Below are positions 46,301 to 56,194 of a DNA stretch of 64,000 bases, in pieces. The position numbers and the translations under genes were made by a program. The notes below the pieces were generated by a model, which saw nothing but the letters and a program-made list of their open reading frames with translations, did no database searches and was not told the DNA's origin. How positions within the stretch are numbered: the stretch's first letter is position 1; every line of letters starts with the position of its first letter. This stretch comes from Symbiodinium natans (lineage: Eukaryota; Sar; Dinophyceae; Suessiales; Symbiodiniaceae), in the NCBI GenBank assembly GCA_905221605.1, contig CAJNDS010002590.1:745918-809917 (forward strand). Direction: 5' to 3'.

Positions 46301-49300
46301 CCGTTGGCCAACATGGTATGCAAGCCTTTCCATTGAGCATCACCACTGTGACTGATCATCATTTGAAGAATAGGGCTGCGACTGATCTGTGGCCAGGACG
46401 TCCACAAGTTTGTACCATCCAGCCTGGCCATACCGGCCACATACATCCGCGTCTCTGCGACAAAGAAGCAGCGGGCCCAAGAGCTACTCAATCTCTGCCA
46501 GTGTCTGCCGGCCCTGCCTTCTGTTGCTTTCCCTCAAGGAACCTTTCTGGGCTCTTGAGGACCTCAGTTCGCTTTCAGCCCATTGCCATACGTAGTAAGA
46601 CTGCATGCCGCTGCACGTCACTGCTTTACAGCCATCGGAGATGGCTCATCGGATGTGTCGCTGCTCGGTCTGGCCCAGGACGCTGCGAAAGCGAGACCGC
46701 GGTCTACTGAGGAAGAGAACATCTGCAGTATGAGGCTTGGGGCCCCGTGCCTTATGCCAAGTTCGTTTTGGCTCTTTCGGCTAAACTCGGGGGAATTTTT
46801 GAAGGGGTCTCCCCGGCATAGTTCTCAAGGTGCGAGGTTGCACAAGCCGCTGCAGTGCTGAAGGACCCTGTAGGCGCCCTGCGTGGCTCAGGCAGTTGAA
46901 GAGGACCTGTCATTTTGCTCGGGCTCTGCACGGAACCCAAGAGTCCCAACCCCACCCTTTTCCCGAAACCGTAAGTGGCGGCCTTCGACTTGTCCACGGG
47001 CAGGGCCGGTCCGACGATCCGTGCCCAAGTTGCCCGAGGCCTGGAGGGCTGTAACAGTGTTCGCTGATTCTGACCTGTCAGAACGAATTGTTTTCAGCGC
47101 TCTTTTTTGGTGCACCTCACCGTGTTGTCCGCGAGCTTGAGCTCAACCTCCTGGCCGACAGGAGGCCTCAGCGTCTCGGGAAGAGGGGCTCAGCGCGGAG
47201 CGACTCAAGCGAGCTTAGGGGCCCGAGAGGGTCTAATTAGGGTTTCTGGAAAAGGCTGTGCTGCTCCAGTTGGATCAATGTCTTTGCGCACGGAAAGCCA
47301 ATGAGGACGTTCCACACAGTGACCGCGTCACACAGTGACAGCGGTTCAGGTACGTAACTCCTTCCCACCCTAGCCTCACCCCAAACAACCCCCACCCCCT
47401 CCCCCGCCCCCCTTTCCCAAAAAAAAAGAGAAGAAGAACAGAGCTGCGACTCCTGAAGCCCAAAACAAACGAAAAAACAACTTCCCAATTAGCCTCTCAA
47501 GAGAACACACCACTTGTGGCCCGGACAGCCCGGGCAAACCGCTAAAGTCATCCGGCTTCTGACCTGCTCTGTTCGGTGTTTCGAAGGGTTTTGCGGGTGT
47601 AAGGGCTCAGTGCTTCTAAACTCCGGCACGAGATAAGGCACACGTTCGGTTGCGAGGTCAGAGGGGGTTTCGCGTAACTCGGACACAGTGTTGTACTCTC
47701 GGACTTGCCGGCTTCGCGGAGGGGGGCTTTTCCATGAGGCTGGCTATTGGGGTGCGCTGTGAGAGGAGGTTTCAGTGGCGTTTGACGTTGACATCCCAGC
47801 CTTCGAAGCTGTTGATGTGCAGGAAGACATCCATTGTTCGCTCAGGGTCCTCACAGGAGATGCAAGGGCTTCGAGGGATGCGGTTATCCACCCGCTTCCT
47901 GTGAGCAAACAAAACATCCCGAATCCGCAAAACTGTGGCCGGAAGGGCTCCTCCAGTTGGCAGAAGCCGAAGCCCTTTTCCAGCATGAAGGTCTTGAGCC
48001 TGCCTCGCTTAGGGCTCAGGGGCCCTTTGGTGTACTCTGGGTCTCTTGGGTTCTACTGACGAGGACGGCTCTGCTTACCAAGCCTCGGTGCTTGGTGGCG
48101 GGACCCCCGCCTGGCACATTGTTGTCCTGCAGATGAAAACACCCACGGTCTTTTTTGCCTAAGCCTGGGACGTTTAATGGTTTGAGAACAGAACCTTCTC
48201 TGGCATTTGAATTGTTTCCTGGCTGCTCAGGGGGCCACAGACTCGCTCTCGGGAAACCCTCTCCCCCCTGGTCAAGGCTCCCAACTCAGTCACCGGAAAA
48301 ACCTCAACAGGTCCCAACCTTGAATGGTGATTCACCACGCAGACAAGCCCCCTAAACCCTAAGCCTACAGGAAAACTAAATATACCTCAACCGGCAAGCC
48401 TTTTGAAGACCCCGGCCCTCTACCTCGTCGCATCGTGCAGAAATCACGGATATTTCCGAGGCCATTCAAATGACATTACGTCCTTCAAACATCTTCAGCA
48501 TTCCAATGGCGCCTGGAACAAGCATTTAGCCTTCACAGCAAAGGAGTAAGGGTTTCTGGCCATTGGATTCTTCGACATCTCGCCGTGGAGTAACACGGTC
48601 AACCTTTACATGTTATGACTGTGAGAAAGGGCAGAAACTTCGCGAGGCCAACTTCACACTTCTGTGATGGGGCTTTGAACTTTGTTCCTATTGACGACTC
48701 ACCTGGGCTGGTTTTGAAGATTGTCCACATGTAAAGGGACACAAGTATGGAGTGTATCGGGCCCATTTGTTTTCGCCCCAGGAGAACACTGCAGTAGGGC
48801 CTAAAGCTGCGTCATCCGTGCCACCATGTTTGCCGACATCGGGAGGGTAGTCTGAGTGTTTTTGATTGGGCCAGTGCGCGGGACATTCACGTGCCCCATT
48901 TTCTGATTTGATGCTTGACTCTACTCTCTAAGAAACCTTTTCTGGAGCGCAGCACGGCTCCTTCCGGGATGCCTGCGGTGCAGCCAGAACCTCAAGCAGC
49001 ACTTGGAGGTCGGCACCGGGTTTCGCATGTGATTAGGGGAAGCCTTTGCAAGGTCCGGAACGCGCACAGACAGGTTCTGAAGCATGCATGGAGCAATTGC
49101 GTTTCCAAGTGTTCAATCCCAGCACATGCTTGCAGGGTGAGCAAAACCCCCCCAAAACCCCGCAAGAAACGCCTGAAGCAACCCAAGTGCCCAGCCCGTG
49201 CGCGAAGAACGCGTGTCTCGTTCTCGACTTCTTCCGACTGACAGGTGTGATGGCAGTGCAGCTCAACACATACGGGAGAACGCCAACTCCTGTTCGATCC

Positions 49301-49850
49301 TGAGCCTTCAACTTGCACAAACTTGCAACATCTTGCAACAAATCTAGCCCGACTGCACCTCGACCTCGACGTGCCAGCCGGCATCCAGTTCCTATGAGAG
49401 CAAACTGTGCCGAGCCGCTAGTTTTCTGAGGGAAATCTAAGCACCGGGTGCGATGCCGCACAAGATTTGGTTTCGCGCAACTTTATTTGAGACGAGGGGC
49501 TTCGAGTCCTGACTTCAAGGGCCAGATGACAGGAACTATTTTGCAGCGGCTTCTCGGGGCGTACAGCAATGCTGCACCAGTAGGAGCCGTTGAATGGAGC
49601 TATGTCCGTAGCACCACTGGAACAGCATTGAGTTTGGGCATCTAGAGCATCTAGAGGTTCTGTGTCTGTGCTATGAAAAACAACGCCGATCCTCTACACA
49701 CAGCCTGCATGCCAGGTCTGATTCTTGAAGCCGTTTGGGCAAAAGCTCGCTTCCTCCCCACGTTGACCGCGACACTTGAAACCGATACAGACCGGCACGT
49801 GCAGACTGCTCAACGATCTAATCAAAAGACAGGCCCAAGTATAACTGGAA
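37330..49850. other. gene-poor host region
   Basis: No exon, RNA gene or transposon could be supported. There are many short open frames on both strands, a C run at about 39347-39362, and several CT or GA-rich patches. Some frames (for example minus 40681-40061 and minus 45738-45496) are open for 80-200 residues but have no recognisable content. Confidence 0.35.
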
Positions 49851-50346
49851 GCACGACGATGTTTTAAGCCCCATCCTTGGTGCTCGGTCTCAAGGCTACT
49901 CTTTCGGCTCTTCTTCTGCGTGTCGTAGCTGCCACCATACTTTTCTTCACCTTCAGAGTCTCCGAGTCTCAACTCCCCCATGTCCCCACACTCATCCACG
50001 TGGATGCCCTCCCCGGTTCCTCCGGTTCCTGATTGGCATGCCTCTAGGTGGCGCTGGCATGCCGATGGTCATCTCCAGTACTGCTTGTGCTTCCTCTCTC
50101 TCTCGTTCTCGCTCTCAGTTGCCCTCTCTCGCGTTGTTTCTCATCTGCGCAAACACCAACGTTCTCAGGGAAGTCAGCGCAGTTTGGCTCGGGGGAATCT
50201 TCCCGTGTTTTGTCGCTCGGTGATGGCTGTGTAGTTGTAGAGTTGGAGTGTAGAGGTTTCGGTGAAGCTTCCCAGAAACTTTCGGCACCTGCGCGTACCA
50301 CAAACACACCCAAGAACACCACTGCAATAGTCCTAACCATGGCCAT
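49850..50346 (-). CDS. possible secreted protein, two exons, unknown function
   Basis: The first exon begins MAMVRTIAVVFLGVFVVRAG, a good signal peptide with a cleavage site near AGAES, followed by a Ser/Thr/Pro-rich linker and CADFPENVGVCADEKQRE. About 100 bp further a second frame reads DMGELRLGDSEGEEKYGGSY then DTQKKSRKSSLETE. No domain is recognised. The splice join was not resolved, and the second part might belong elsewhere. Minus strand like the other host genes. Confidence 0.3.
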
Positions 50347-50393
50347 TCTGTGAACTCCCTTGACGACTCTGGCGTTCATCGCTCATCGATTTT

Positions 50394-50609
50394 GTGCTCG
50401 CTCCTGTCCTGAGGGATCTCGCCCTCGAAGGCGCTCGCCCGCACGAGGATCGGCTCCCCTGTGTGTTGGAATGCTTTGGGTCAGCTTTCGATGGCTTGGA
50501 ACCGATGCTTCTGTTGCTTGAAGAGAACAGGCTTTGGTTCTCCGAAGCTGGACATCAAGAGTGGCTCCTCAGGCGCTGGGTTGCCCATTCTCAAATGGGG
50601 TTCTCCTGA
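50394..50609 (+). CDS. possible plus-strand exon, unknown function
   Basis: The frame reads LAPVLRDLALEGARPHEDRL then PCVLECFGSAFDGLEPMLLL and EENRLWFSEAG, amphipathic and coding-like. No family is recognised and it would be the only plus-strand host gene, so support is weak. Confidence 0.18.
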   Translation: MLAPVLRDLALEGARPHEDRLPCVLECFGSAFDGLEPMLLLLEENRLWFSEAGHQEWLLRRWVAHSQMGFS

Positions 50610-52500
50610 AATGATGCACAACCACAAACCCTTCTTCACTTCAGGATGAGGGGCTGGCCATCTCTTGGTACAAAAGCCGCTTGGTGCTGCTTCCTATCGA
50701 CCCGATGGCCTCGCCCGGCGATCGCCAACAGGCCAAAGGCTTGATCCTTCCAGTACAAGGGACCGGGGGGGTCTAAGAAGCAAAGTCCAAGCCATGTCCC
50801 GGGATGTTCGAGCTGGGACTTCCCCTTCGCTCCGGATGGTAGGAGCGAAGCACGCCACGGAGCCATGTTGTGCTGGCGATCTGGGCAGTGCAGGGCCGTT
50901 TCTCAACTGCTGTGCAAAAGCGGGAAAATTTGAAAGCTTACTTAAACGACTTAGTCTCAACAGGACATTGCCCCTTCGGCCCTTCGGGAGCCTGGGGTTT
51001 CGGGATCTTCTTGATCATGGTCTAGAGGAACCGTCATGAGACATGTCTGGGCTCAGAGAATGAAAACAAGGAGAAGAGAGGAAATCGATTGCTCCCTGTG
51101 TCGTACTTTCCTGTCTCTCGCTCTCGCTCCTTCATTTTCTTCTGCCTCGCCCTCTAGGGTTCAGGTGCTTCTCCTCCGCCCTCCCTACCACCCATTCGCG
51201 CTGCTGAGAAATAGGTTTCCAACCTGGTGATCTCTGTCATGTGGGGAGGGCATTCTCAAGCCGAGGGGCAGTGGCTCGCCATCGAAATTCTGGGTGATTC
51301 TGGGATGTGATTTAGGACTCGTAAAATAATTCCTGAACAATGAAACTTTCCGGAGGACTGCACTGATCAGATTACTCGAAATAGTTACTGTTCTTGATTC
51401 CACAACCACAAGTAAGAGCCGAGATTATTTCTCTCGGAACGACGCGGCCTGCTCCGGAAGCTCCCACGGTGGTGGCCGAGGGGAGCTGGGCGCCTGCAAG
51501 CGACATGGTCGGGGGCGGTGCCTTCAGTCATTGTCCTACATGCCAAGGGGATACTGTTGGAGTAACTTGCTTTTTTCCCAAGTCTTGCTTGCTACCTTCA
51601 CACTCCAAGCCCTGTCCCCGCGCCAATGCCCCCAGCTTAGCACCTTTGTGAGGGATCTCAGCGGGAGTAGCTTCTGTTCCTGTGAAGTGGGCCCAGCCCA
51701 GCCCGGCTTAGGGGGGCCCATGGAGGTTCGGGTGGCATTTTCCCAGCAGGGATTGAGCCGGATCTACCACTCAAGCGGAGGGGAGATGGCGGGAGGGAAG
51801 GTTTCCATTGGCCGGAGTGCACATCAGGCCACTTACTCACCCACTCACTCACCCAGCTGCCCACTCACTCAGATAGACACGTACACGGACTGTTTCGTCT
51901 TTCGCAAGTGCCACCAGTCCCAGGGGTCTCAGGGTCGCGGTCGCTGGGTCTCGCCGCGTAATGTCAGCAGTCCATCTGCGAACTTCGTCTGATCCTGCCC
52001 TTGAAAAACAGCATCCTCGGCTCTAGGATTGCAGGTTCGCCGGCGCGGACGGCTGAGTGGTACACATTGGTCTGCATGCTTTTGAGGGACAGCCTCGACA
52101 GCTTTTGTGGATGGTCTTTTGCTGCGTAGATGCTTTCGGGCCATGCCTTGCGGGACTATATTGGCGGGATTACTTGGCCTGTATGACAAGAGGAAGTCTA
52201 CTCTTTTCCTCCAAGGTCCTGCAAGTAATCTTCACCTTTTACAAGTTGTCTGGAGGGTTGCGCATATTCCGTTGCGCTGTTTTTGCACAAGCCTCAGAGC
52301 AGAGAAACTTTTGGAGCGGACAAAGATCCGCCCTCAACACCCAAAGCCTCAAGCCCTTGCACAATACTTAGGTCTCGGCAGCCTTGGTCACCAAAAACGA
52401 AGAAACCACCGGAAGTCAAACCCCACAAAAGCCCCAACAAGATCACCAGCCTCTGCCTCCTCTCCCTTGGGACACTCGGGGGCCAGAGAGTCAGGGGAGG
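50610..52500. other. host DNA up to the viral junction, no gene recognised
   Basis: GC-rich, with the composition change to AT-rich beginning at about 52500. Nothing supportable seen. Confidence 0.4.
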
Positions 52501-52609
52501 CCTTGCCCAGTTTGGGTAATTGCACCACCGTGGCCCAGATCATAGCCATAATATCCTAAAACACTTTACCATATAGAAAATAAGGTGCAATTATCCAAAA
52601 TGGACAAGG
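52501..52609. repeat. palindromic element A at the host-virus junction
   Basis: 109 bp with 26-bp imperfect inverted ends: CCTTGCCCAGTTTGGGTAAT... at 52501-52526 and the reverse complement at 52584-52609. No coding content. No convincing target-site duplication at its borders. Confidence 0.8.
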
Positions 52610-52619
52610 TAATGGGTCG

Positions 52620-52727
52620 CCAGTTTGGGTTATTACATCACCGTGGCCATATAATCATAACTAGCTCATTATCCTTAAAATACTCTATCTCATCCTATTT
52701 ATCAGGTGATGTAACATCCTAAACTGG
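52620..52727. repeat. palindromic element B at the host-virus junction
   Basis: 108 bp with 23-bp inverted ends (20 of 23 pair), 52620-52642 and 52705-52727. Its left arm shares CCAGTTTGGGT, ATT and CACCGTGGCC with element A, so the two are relatives in tandem; AAACTGGGCAAGG beyond its right arm also matches the end of A. Confidence 0.8.
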
Positions 52728-52783
52728 GCAAGGTTAGGTTTATTCATTTTATGGTTCATAGTATGGGGTAGTAGGGTGGTTTC

Positions 52784-52817
52784 AATAATAATTTAATTTT
52801 ATTATTAAATTATTATT
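52784..52817 (-). terminator. AT-only hairpin 3' of the first viral gene
   Basis: Perfect 14-bp arms AATAATAATTTAAT and ATTAAATTATTATT with a 6-base loop. It begins 7 bp after the stop of the 52824 gene. The same arms recur at 53228-53261. Confidence 0.6.
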
Positions 52818-52823
52818 GGTGTA

Positions 52824-53156
52824 TCATTGTATGTGTTTCAAGTTATTCTGGTGGGTTTGTGATTGTTCATGTTGTTTCAGCTTGTATTTCTTGATGTCGT
52901 AATTACAAATGGGACAAGTAAATATTTCGTCCTTAATTCTGTTCATTCGGTTTTGTCTCCATTCCTTGACCTTTTCCGGATTATTTGCTCTGTATTCTGC
53001 CTTAGTTGCTCTCTCGTGTTCCCTTGCTATGTCTGATTTATTTTCTCGTTGTCTTTTGTCCTTTGCTCTACAAGTATTACATGTTTTGTATCCTTCTTCA
53101 AATTTTTCTATTTTTTGATTGAACTGGCATTTACTGCAATATTTTCTTTCACTCAT
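52824..53156 (-). CDS. small double zinc-finger protein (viral)
   Basis: 110 residues. The N-terminus has paired cysteines YCSKC and KTCNTCRAKDKRQRE with an F between them, a treble-clef-like zinc module also seen in the two genes upstream. The C-terminus has FTCPICNYDIKKYKLKQHE then SQTHQNNL, a C2H2-like finger of the kind that ends many viral GIY-YIG and HNH nucleases, including the one at 56195. The middle is a charged helix. Probably nucleic-acid binding; no nuclease core is visible. ATG at 53156 is preceded by the duplicated promoter segment 53166-53210. Confidence 0.7.
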   Translation of the reverse strand: MSERKYCSKCQFNQKIEKFEEGYKTCNTCRAKDKRQRENKSDIAREHERATKAEYRANNPEKVKEWRQNRMNRIKDEIFTCPICNYDIKKYKLKQHEQSQTHQNNLKHIQ

Positions 53157-53165
53157 TTCAACACT

Positions 53166-53210
53166 TAATATATTAAGTTGTTATTTCTTTAAGTGCTTTT
53201 TCTTCAGAAC
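53166..53210 (-). promoter_or_regulatory. duplicated upstream segment, copy 1
   Basis: 45 bp matching 53902-53946 with one clear mismatch. It contains TAATATATTAAG next to the start codon and ends in a fragment of a gene 3' end. Confidence 0.6.
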
Positions 53211-53227
53211 TCGGTCTTAATAATTTC

Positions 53228-53261
53228 AATAATAATTTAATTATATTATTAAATTATTATT
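53228..53261 (-). terminator. AT-only hairpin 3' of the second viral gene
   Basis: The same 14-bp arms as at 52784 with loop TATATT. It ends 17 bp after the stop of the 53279 gene. Confidence 0.6.
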
Positions 53262-53278
53262 GGTAGACTATGTTACGC

Positions 53279-53893
53279 TCAAATGGAATTTTGCACTATC
53301 ATATAATTTAAGAACTCTGTTGCTTCTTCTAAATATAAAAGTTCAAAGGGTATCTTATCATCGGCGTCACTTTTTAAATGATATATTATTTCAAGAAAAA
53401 TACGATATACCATTTGATAATAATCAGCATAACCACATAAAGTATCATTGAAATAATTCTTTTTCTCCTGATGCCATTTATAGAAATCAAACTTATCTAG
53501 GTTTTCATACATTGCTTTCATTTCACTGTGTACCTCAAGTGTATATTTATCCTTTAAAACATCACCTTGCATTATTTTACGAACTTCATTATACTCTGGA
53601 TACTTACATAATTTAGTAAAGGGTAATATATAATCATCAAACAAATTCCTTAACCAACAACATTTATCACAGCCATAGTAGTCTGTGATCATATGTGCTA
53701 AATCATGTAAGGAATCACATTTACCTAGTAATATTTGCTGTCTGTTCTTAACTTGTCTACATGAAGTACAGTTTTTGAAATAATTGGACTGTTTTAGTTC
53801 AGAATAAAAATTTTCAGTTTCATCATCAGATGAACTTTCATACTCACTCTCACTTTCATATTGACTCTCCCTTTCATATTCACTGTCACTCAT
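53279..53893 (-). CDS. acidic cysteine-containing protein (viral), unknown
   Basis: About 204 residues starting MSDSEYERES; the upstream in-frame GTG is not used as start because an ATG follows two codons later. The first 30 residues are Glu/Ser-rich and acidic. Then come CTSCRQVKNRQQ and, further on, YGCDKCCWLRNLF, two cysteine pairs that may bind zinc. The rest is helical with many aromatic residues and has no recognised family. CTSCRQVK resembles CKACKQVK of the next gene, so the two may share ancestry at that module. Confidence 0.65.
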   Translation of the reverse strand: MSDSEYERESQYESESEYESSSDDETENFYSELKQSNYFKNCTSCRQVKNRQQILLGKCDSLHDLAHMITDYYGCDKCCWLRNLFDDYILPFTKLCKYPEYNEVRKIMQGDVLKDKYTLEVHSEMKAMYENLDKFDFYKWHQEKKNYFNDTLCGYADYYQMVYRIFLEIIYHLKSDADDKIPFELLYLEEATEFLNYMIVQNSI

Positions 53894-53901
53894 TTCCACT
53901 A

Positions 53902-53946
53902 TAATATATTAAGTTGTTATTTCTTTAAGCGCTTTTTCTTCAGAAC
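53902..53946 (-). promoter_or_regulatory. duplicated upstream segment, copy 2
   Basis: Partner of 53166-53210. It overlaps the last codons and stop (53940-53942) of the next gene upstream. Confidence 0.6.
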
Positions 53947-54170
53947 CTTCCATAAGAAAACTTCCCGTGATCATTCCTTTCCTTTAAGCCTAGATTTTTA
54001 TTATGATCTAAACAAGCCCTACATGTTTTATTGTATACCCTCATATAATGCTTACTTACAAACTCATCTACACATTTTACTTGCTTACATGCTTTACATT
54101 GCATATACTGTGTTTTACAATCACTACCTGTAGGAAACTCAACAGAAATATGATCATCTAATTCACTCAT
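53940..54170 (-). CDS. small zinc-ribbon-like protein (viral)
   Basis: 76 residues: acidic start MSELDDHIS, then QCKACKQVKCVDEFVSKHYM and KTCRACLDHNKNLGLKERN. The two CxxC pairs separated by an F-containing loop are the same arrangement as in the 52824 gene. Probably a zinc-binding DNA or RNA contact module; no catalytic residues are seen. Confidence 0.65.
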   Translation of the reverse strand: MSELDDHISVEFPTGSDCKTQYMQCKACKQVKCVDEFVSKHYMRVYNKTCRACLDHNKNLGLKERNDHGKFSYGRF

Positions 54171-54188
54171 TATTATTAGATGATAATA

Positions 54189-54479
54189 TTATGAATAGGT
54201 TTTCGTCTCTTCGTCATACTTTATCTTGTAATAGTCAAGGGTTGTTTGTTTCGGTTGCAAAATTTCCTTGTTATTCAGTTTAGTCAAATATGTATTCTTT
54301 TTATTCTCATATGTTGCATCAACTGGCGTTCTGTTAAAGTTTCTCGTAGGTCTTTCATTTAATAATTTCTCAATCCTCTCCAGTCTCAAGATGACATCTT
54401 GCTTGAATTCGTCTTTAGACAATAACTTCGTGTATTCGGCTTTAGCCAATAGCTTCGCGTATTCAGGTTTATCACCCAT
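54189..54479 (-). CDS. small coiled-coil protein (viral), unknown
   Basis: 96 residues beginning MGDKPEYAKLLAKAEYTKLL, with a short internal repeat (EYAKLLAK, EYTKLLSK) and a leucine-patterned helix VILRLERIEKLLNE; the second half is polar and lysine-rich. No family recognised. Separated by 19 bp from the preceding gene, same strand. Confidence 0.6.
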   Translation of the reverse strand: MGDKPEYAKLLAKAEYTKLLSKDEFKQDVILRLERIEKLLNERPTRNFNRTPVDATYENKKNTYLTKLNNKEILQPKQTTLDYYKIKYDEETKTYS

Positions 54480-54496
54480 ATACTTACATATACATT

Positions 54497-54516
54497 AAGT
54501 TTTTAAATAAAAACTT
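54497..54516. repeat. perfect 8-bp-arm hairpin
   Basis: AAGTTTTT, loop AAAT, AAAAACTT. It lies 18 bp upstream of the 54479 start codon. Confidence 0.6.
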
Positions 54517-54539
54517 TTATATTAAAACTTTTATATTAA

Positions 54540-54567
54540 AATTTTCATAAACTGAATTATGAAAATT
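54540..54567. repeat. perfect 11-bp-arm hairpin
   Basis: AATTTTCATAA, loop ACTGAA, TTATGAAAATT. Confidence 0.65.
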
Positions 54568-54789
54568 CTAAATTCCAAACTAATTAGGGATATATCTTAT
54601 GTATATCCAAATTATGTAAGTGTTCCAAGATACTCCCCTTTCTCTTGCTCACTTACGATGTCTGGGGCTTAAGCAATTGCAGAGAGCAATGGGCACACAT
54701 TCGGGGTGTTCATCCTGTTTCAGTTCCAAGAGGGGACTCCAAAATACTGTACAAACTGTCAATATATATTAGAAAAATATTTTTAAATA

Positions 54790-55185
54790 TTAATCCAAAA
54801 TGTTCAAATTTGTTTTCAATTGTTCAACATCTTTTTTTACATCGTCTACTTCTTCTTCAATTTTATCTAGTCTTTCTTCGCATTCTTCAGGGGTGATTTT
54901 CCGATGTTCTGACCATCCCGTACTACAAAGTTGAACGCCTCCAGTTTGTGGTGCTGTATCTGGTTTAAATATTCCATCATCAGGCGACACGCTCCGACCC
55001 ATTTTAAAGCTAGAACGGTCTTCTACAACATTAACAACAACCTTATCATGTTCAGTTGTTGTTTTAGTTTCTTTATGGTATGTGTTTCTCTTACATCTAC
55101 AAAATAAACAATTAATGCCATCTTTATTTACACTTACACCGCCATCAGTTCCATCTTTGTTATTATCTTTGTTTGAATCGTTCAT
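54790..55185 (-). CDS. coiled-coil protein with cysteine motif (viral), unknown
   Basis: 131 residues. The N-terminus is Asn/Asp/Lys-rich; INCLFCRCKRN is a compact cysteine cluster; the last third (EECEERLDKIEEEVDDVKKD then VEQLKTNLNILD) is a clear coiled coil likely to oligomerise. No family recognised. It ends at the border of the structured noncoding region. Confidence 0.6.
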   Translation of the reverse strand: MNDSNKDNNKDGTDGGVSVNKDGINCLFCRCKRNTYHKETKTTTEHDKVVVNVVEDRSSFKMGRSVSPDDGIFKPDTAPQTGGVQLCSTGWSEHRKITPEECEERLDKIEEEVDDVKKDVEQLKTNLNILD

Positions 55186-55198
55186 CTATTAATGTATA

Positions 55199-55348
55199 TT
55201 AGTTTTTCTTCAATTTTAAATATTGCAAAATCCCTTTACATATTTCCAACACCGAGTAGCAACACCTACGATATCTAGGCGTTGTTATTATTATCTGTTC
55301 TATTTCTTCAAGGTTGTCAATGACATCAATGCAATCACCGTAATTCAT
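55199..55348 (-). CDS. 49-residue protein (viral), unknown
   Basis: A short complete frame starting MNYGDCIDVIDNLEEIEQII and ending YLKLKKN, with cysteines in YRRCCYSVLEICKG. The ATG follows directly on a TATA-rich stretch, as for neighbouring genes, and the stop lies 13 bp before the next gene on the strand, so packing supports it. It shares a 39-bp divergent promoter region with the ATPase gene. Confidence 0.5.
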   Translation of the reverse strand: MNYGDCIDVIDNLEEIEQIIITTPRYRRCCYSVLEICKGILQYLKLKKN

Positions 55349-55387
55349 ATATTATAACATATATAATTTTTCTAACTAATATTAATA
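55349..55387. promoter_or_regulatory. divergent promoter region, 49-residue gene and ATPase
   Basis: 39 bp of almost pure AT (ATATTATAACATATATAA and ACTAATATTAATA) between two opposite start codons. Confidence 0.5.
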
Positions 55388-56161
55388 ATGAACGAGAATG
55401 TTCCGACGGTAGAACCAATTGATATACCCAAGTATCAGTTCAAAAATAGCAAGTATGAGATGATGCCATCCTTACCAGCGAGAATGTTGGCTGTGGCTTC
55501 CAGTACAGGCGGTAAAACAGTTTTGATACAGAACTTAATATTGAAGATTTACCGCAATAGCTTTGAGAGAATCTATATATTCAGTCCTAGTGTGGATGTG
55601 GACGACACGTGGAATGCAGTGAAGAAGTACATAAAGGATGTAATGAAAGTGGACTCGGAAAAGGAACAGATATATTTCAATCATTACGACGCAACTGCCT
55701 TACAGAAAATAATAGACACCCAACACAAGGTAATAGAGTTCCAGAAGAAGAACAAAGACAAGGATTTATTCAGTATACTAATAGTCATTGATGATTTTAG
55801 TGATGACCCACGTTTTGTAAGATACTCCAATATTCTTCACGGATTATTTACCAGAGGTCGTCATAATGCTATTAGCGTCATCTTGTCCACTCAAAAATAC
55901 AATGTTTTAGCGCCTATCATCCGTTTAAACAGTAGCGCGTTATTCATTTTTAGACTTAAGAATATGAATGAAGTTAATGCGTTTATTGAAGAAAACAGCG
56001 CTTTAGTTGATAAGAAGACTTTGTATGATATGTACCAACAAGCAGTAAATGATGCTCCCTATTCTTTTTTCTACATAAACACCAACGCTAAACACGCTAA
56101 TAATATGTTTTTTATTCGCTTTGAAAAACGGTTTGAAGTTGATAATGATGAACAGGTCTAA
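55388..56161 (+). CDS. FtsK/HerA-type genome-packaging ATPase (A32-like)
   Basis: 257 residues. The Walker A motif ASSTGGKTVLI lies at about residues 38-48 and Walker B with its paired acids in FSILIVIDDFSDD at about 129-141. A sensor-like ISVILSTQKY follows, and the arginine-containing FTRGRHNAIS precedes it. This is the size and layout of the packaging ATPases of Polinton-like viruses, virophages and adenovirus-like relatives, which pump DNA into the preformed capsid. The start is the first ATG after an AT-rich leader; the second half has no insertions and the frame is intact, suggesting function. Confidence 0.9.
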   Translation: MNENVPTVEPIDIPKYQFKNSKYEMMPSLPARMLAVASSTGGKTVLIQNLILKIYRNSFERIYIFSPSVDVDDTWNAVKKYIKDVMKVDSEKEQIYFNHYDATALQKIIDTQHKVIEFQKKNKDKDLFSILIVIDDFSDDPRFVRYSNILHGLFTRGRHNAISVILSTQKYNVLAPIIRLNSSALFIFRLKNMNEVNAFIEENSALVDKKTLYDMYQQAVNDAPYSFFYINTNAKHANNMFFIRFEKRFEVDNDEQV

Positions 56162-56194
56162 AGAAATGATGACTGAATATATTAATACCACCTA

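Larger units (their letters stand above)
54480..54789. other. structured noncoding region with a GC-shifted island
   Basis: The longest gap between viral genes. It holds two perfect hairpins (54497-54516 and 54540-54567), a direct repeat of ACTTTTATATTA between them, and from about 54628 to 54755 a segment of near-balanced composition, unlike the AT-rich surroundings, with a small stem ATTGC/GCAAT at 54676-54690. No coding frame, tRNA or other known RNA was recognised. Confidence 0.5.

Noticed and set aside
50394-50609. Confident plus-strand host gene
   Set aside because: Coding-like residues only, no family, no splice evidence; kept as a low-confidence feature.
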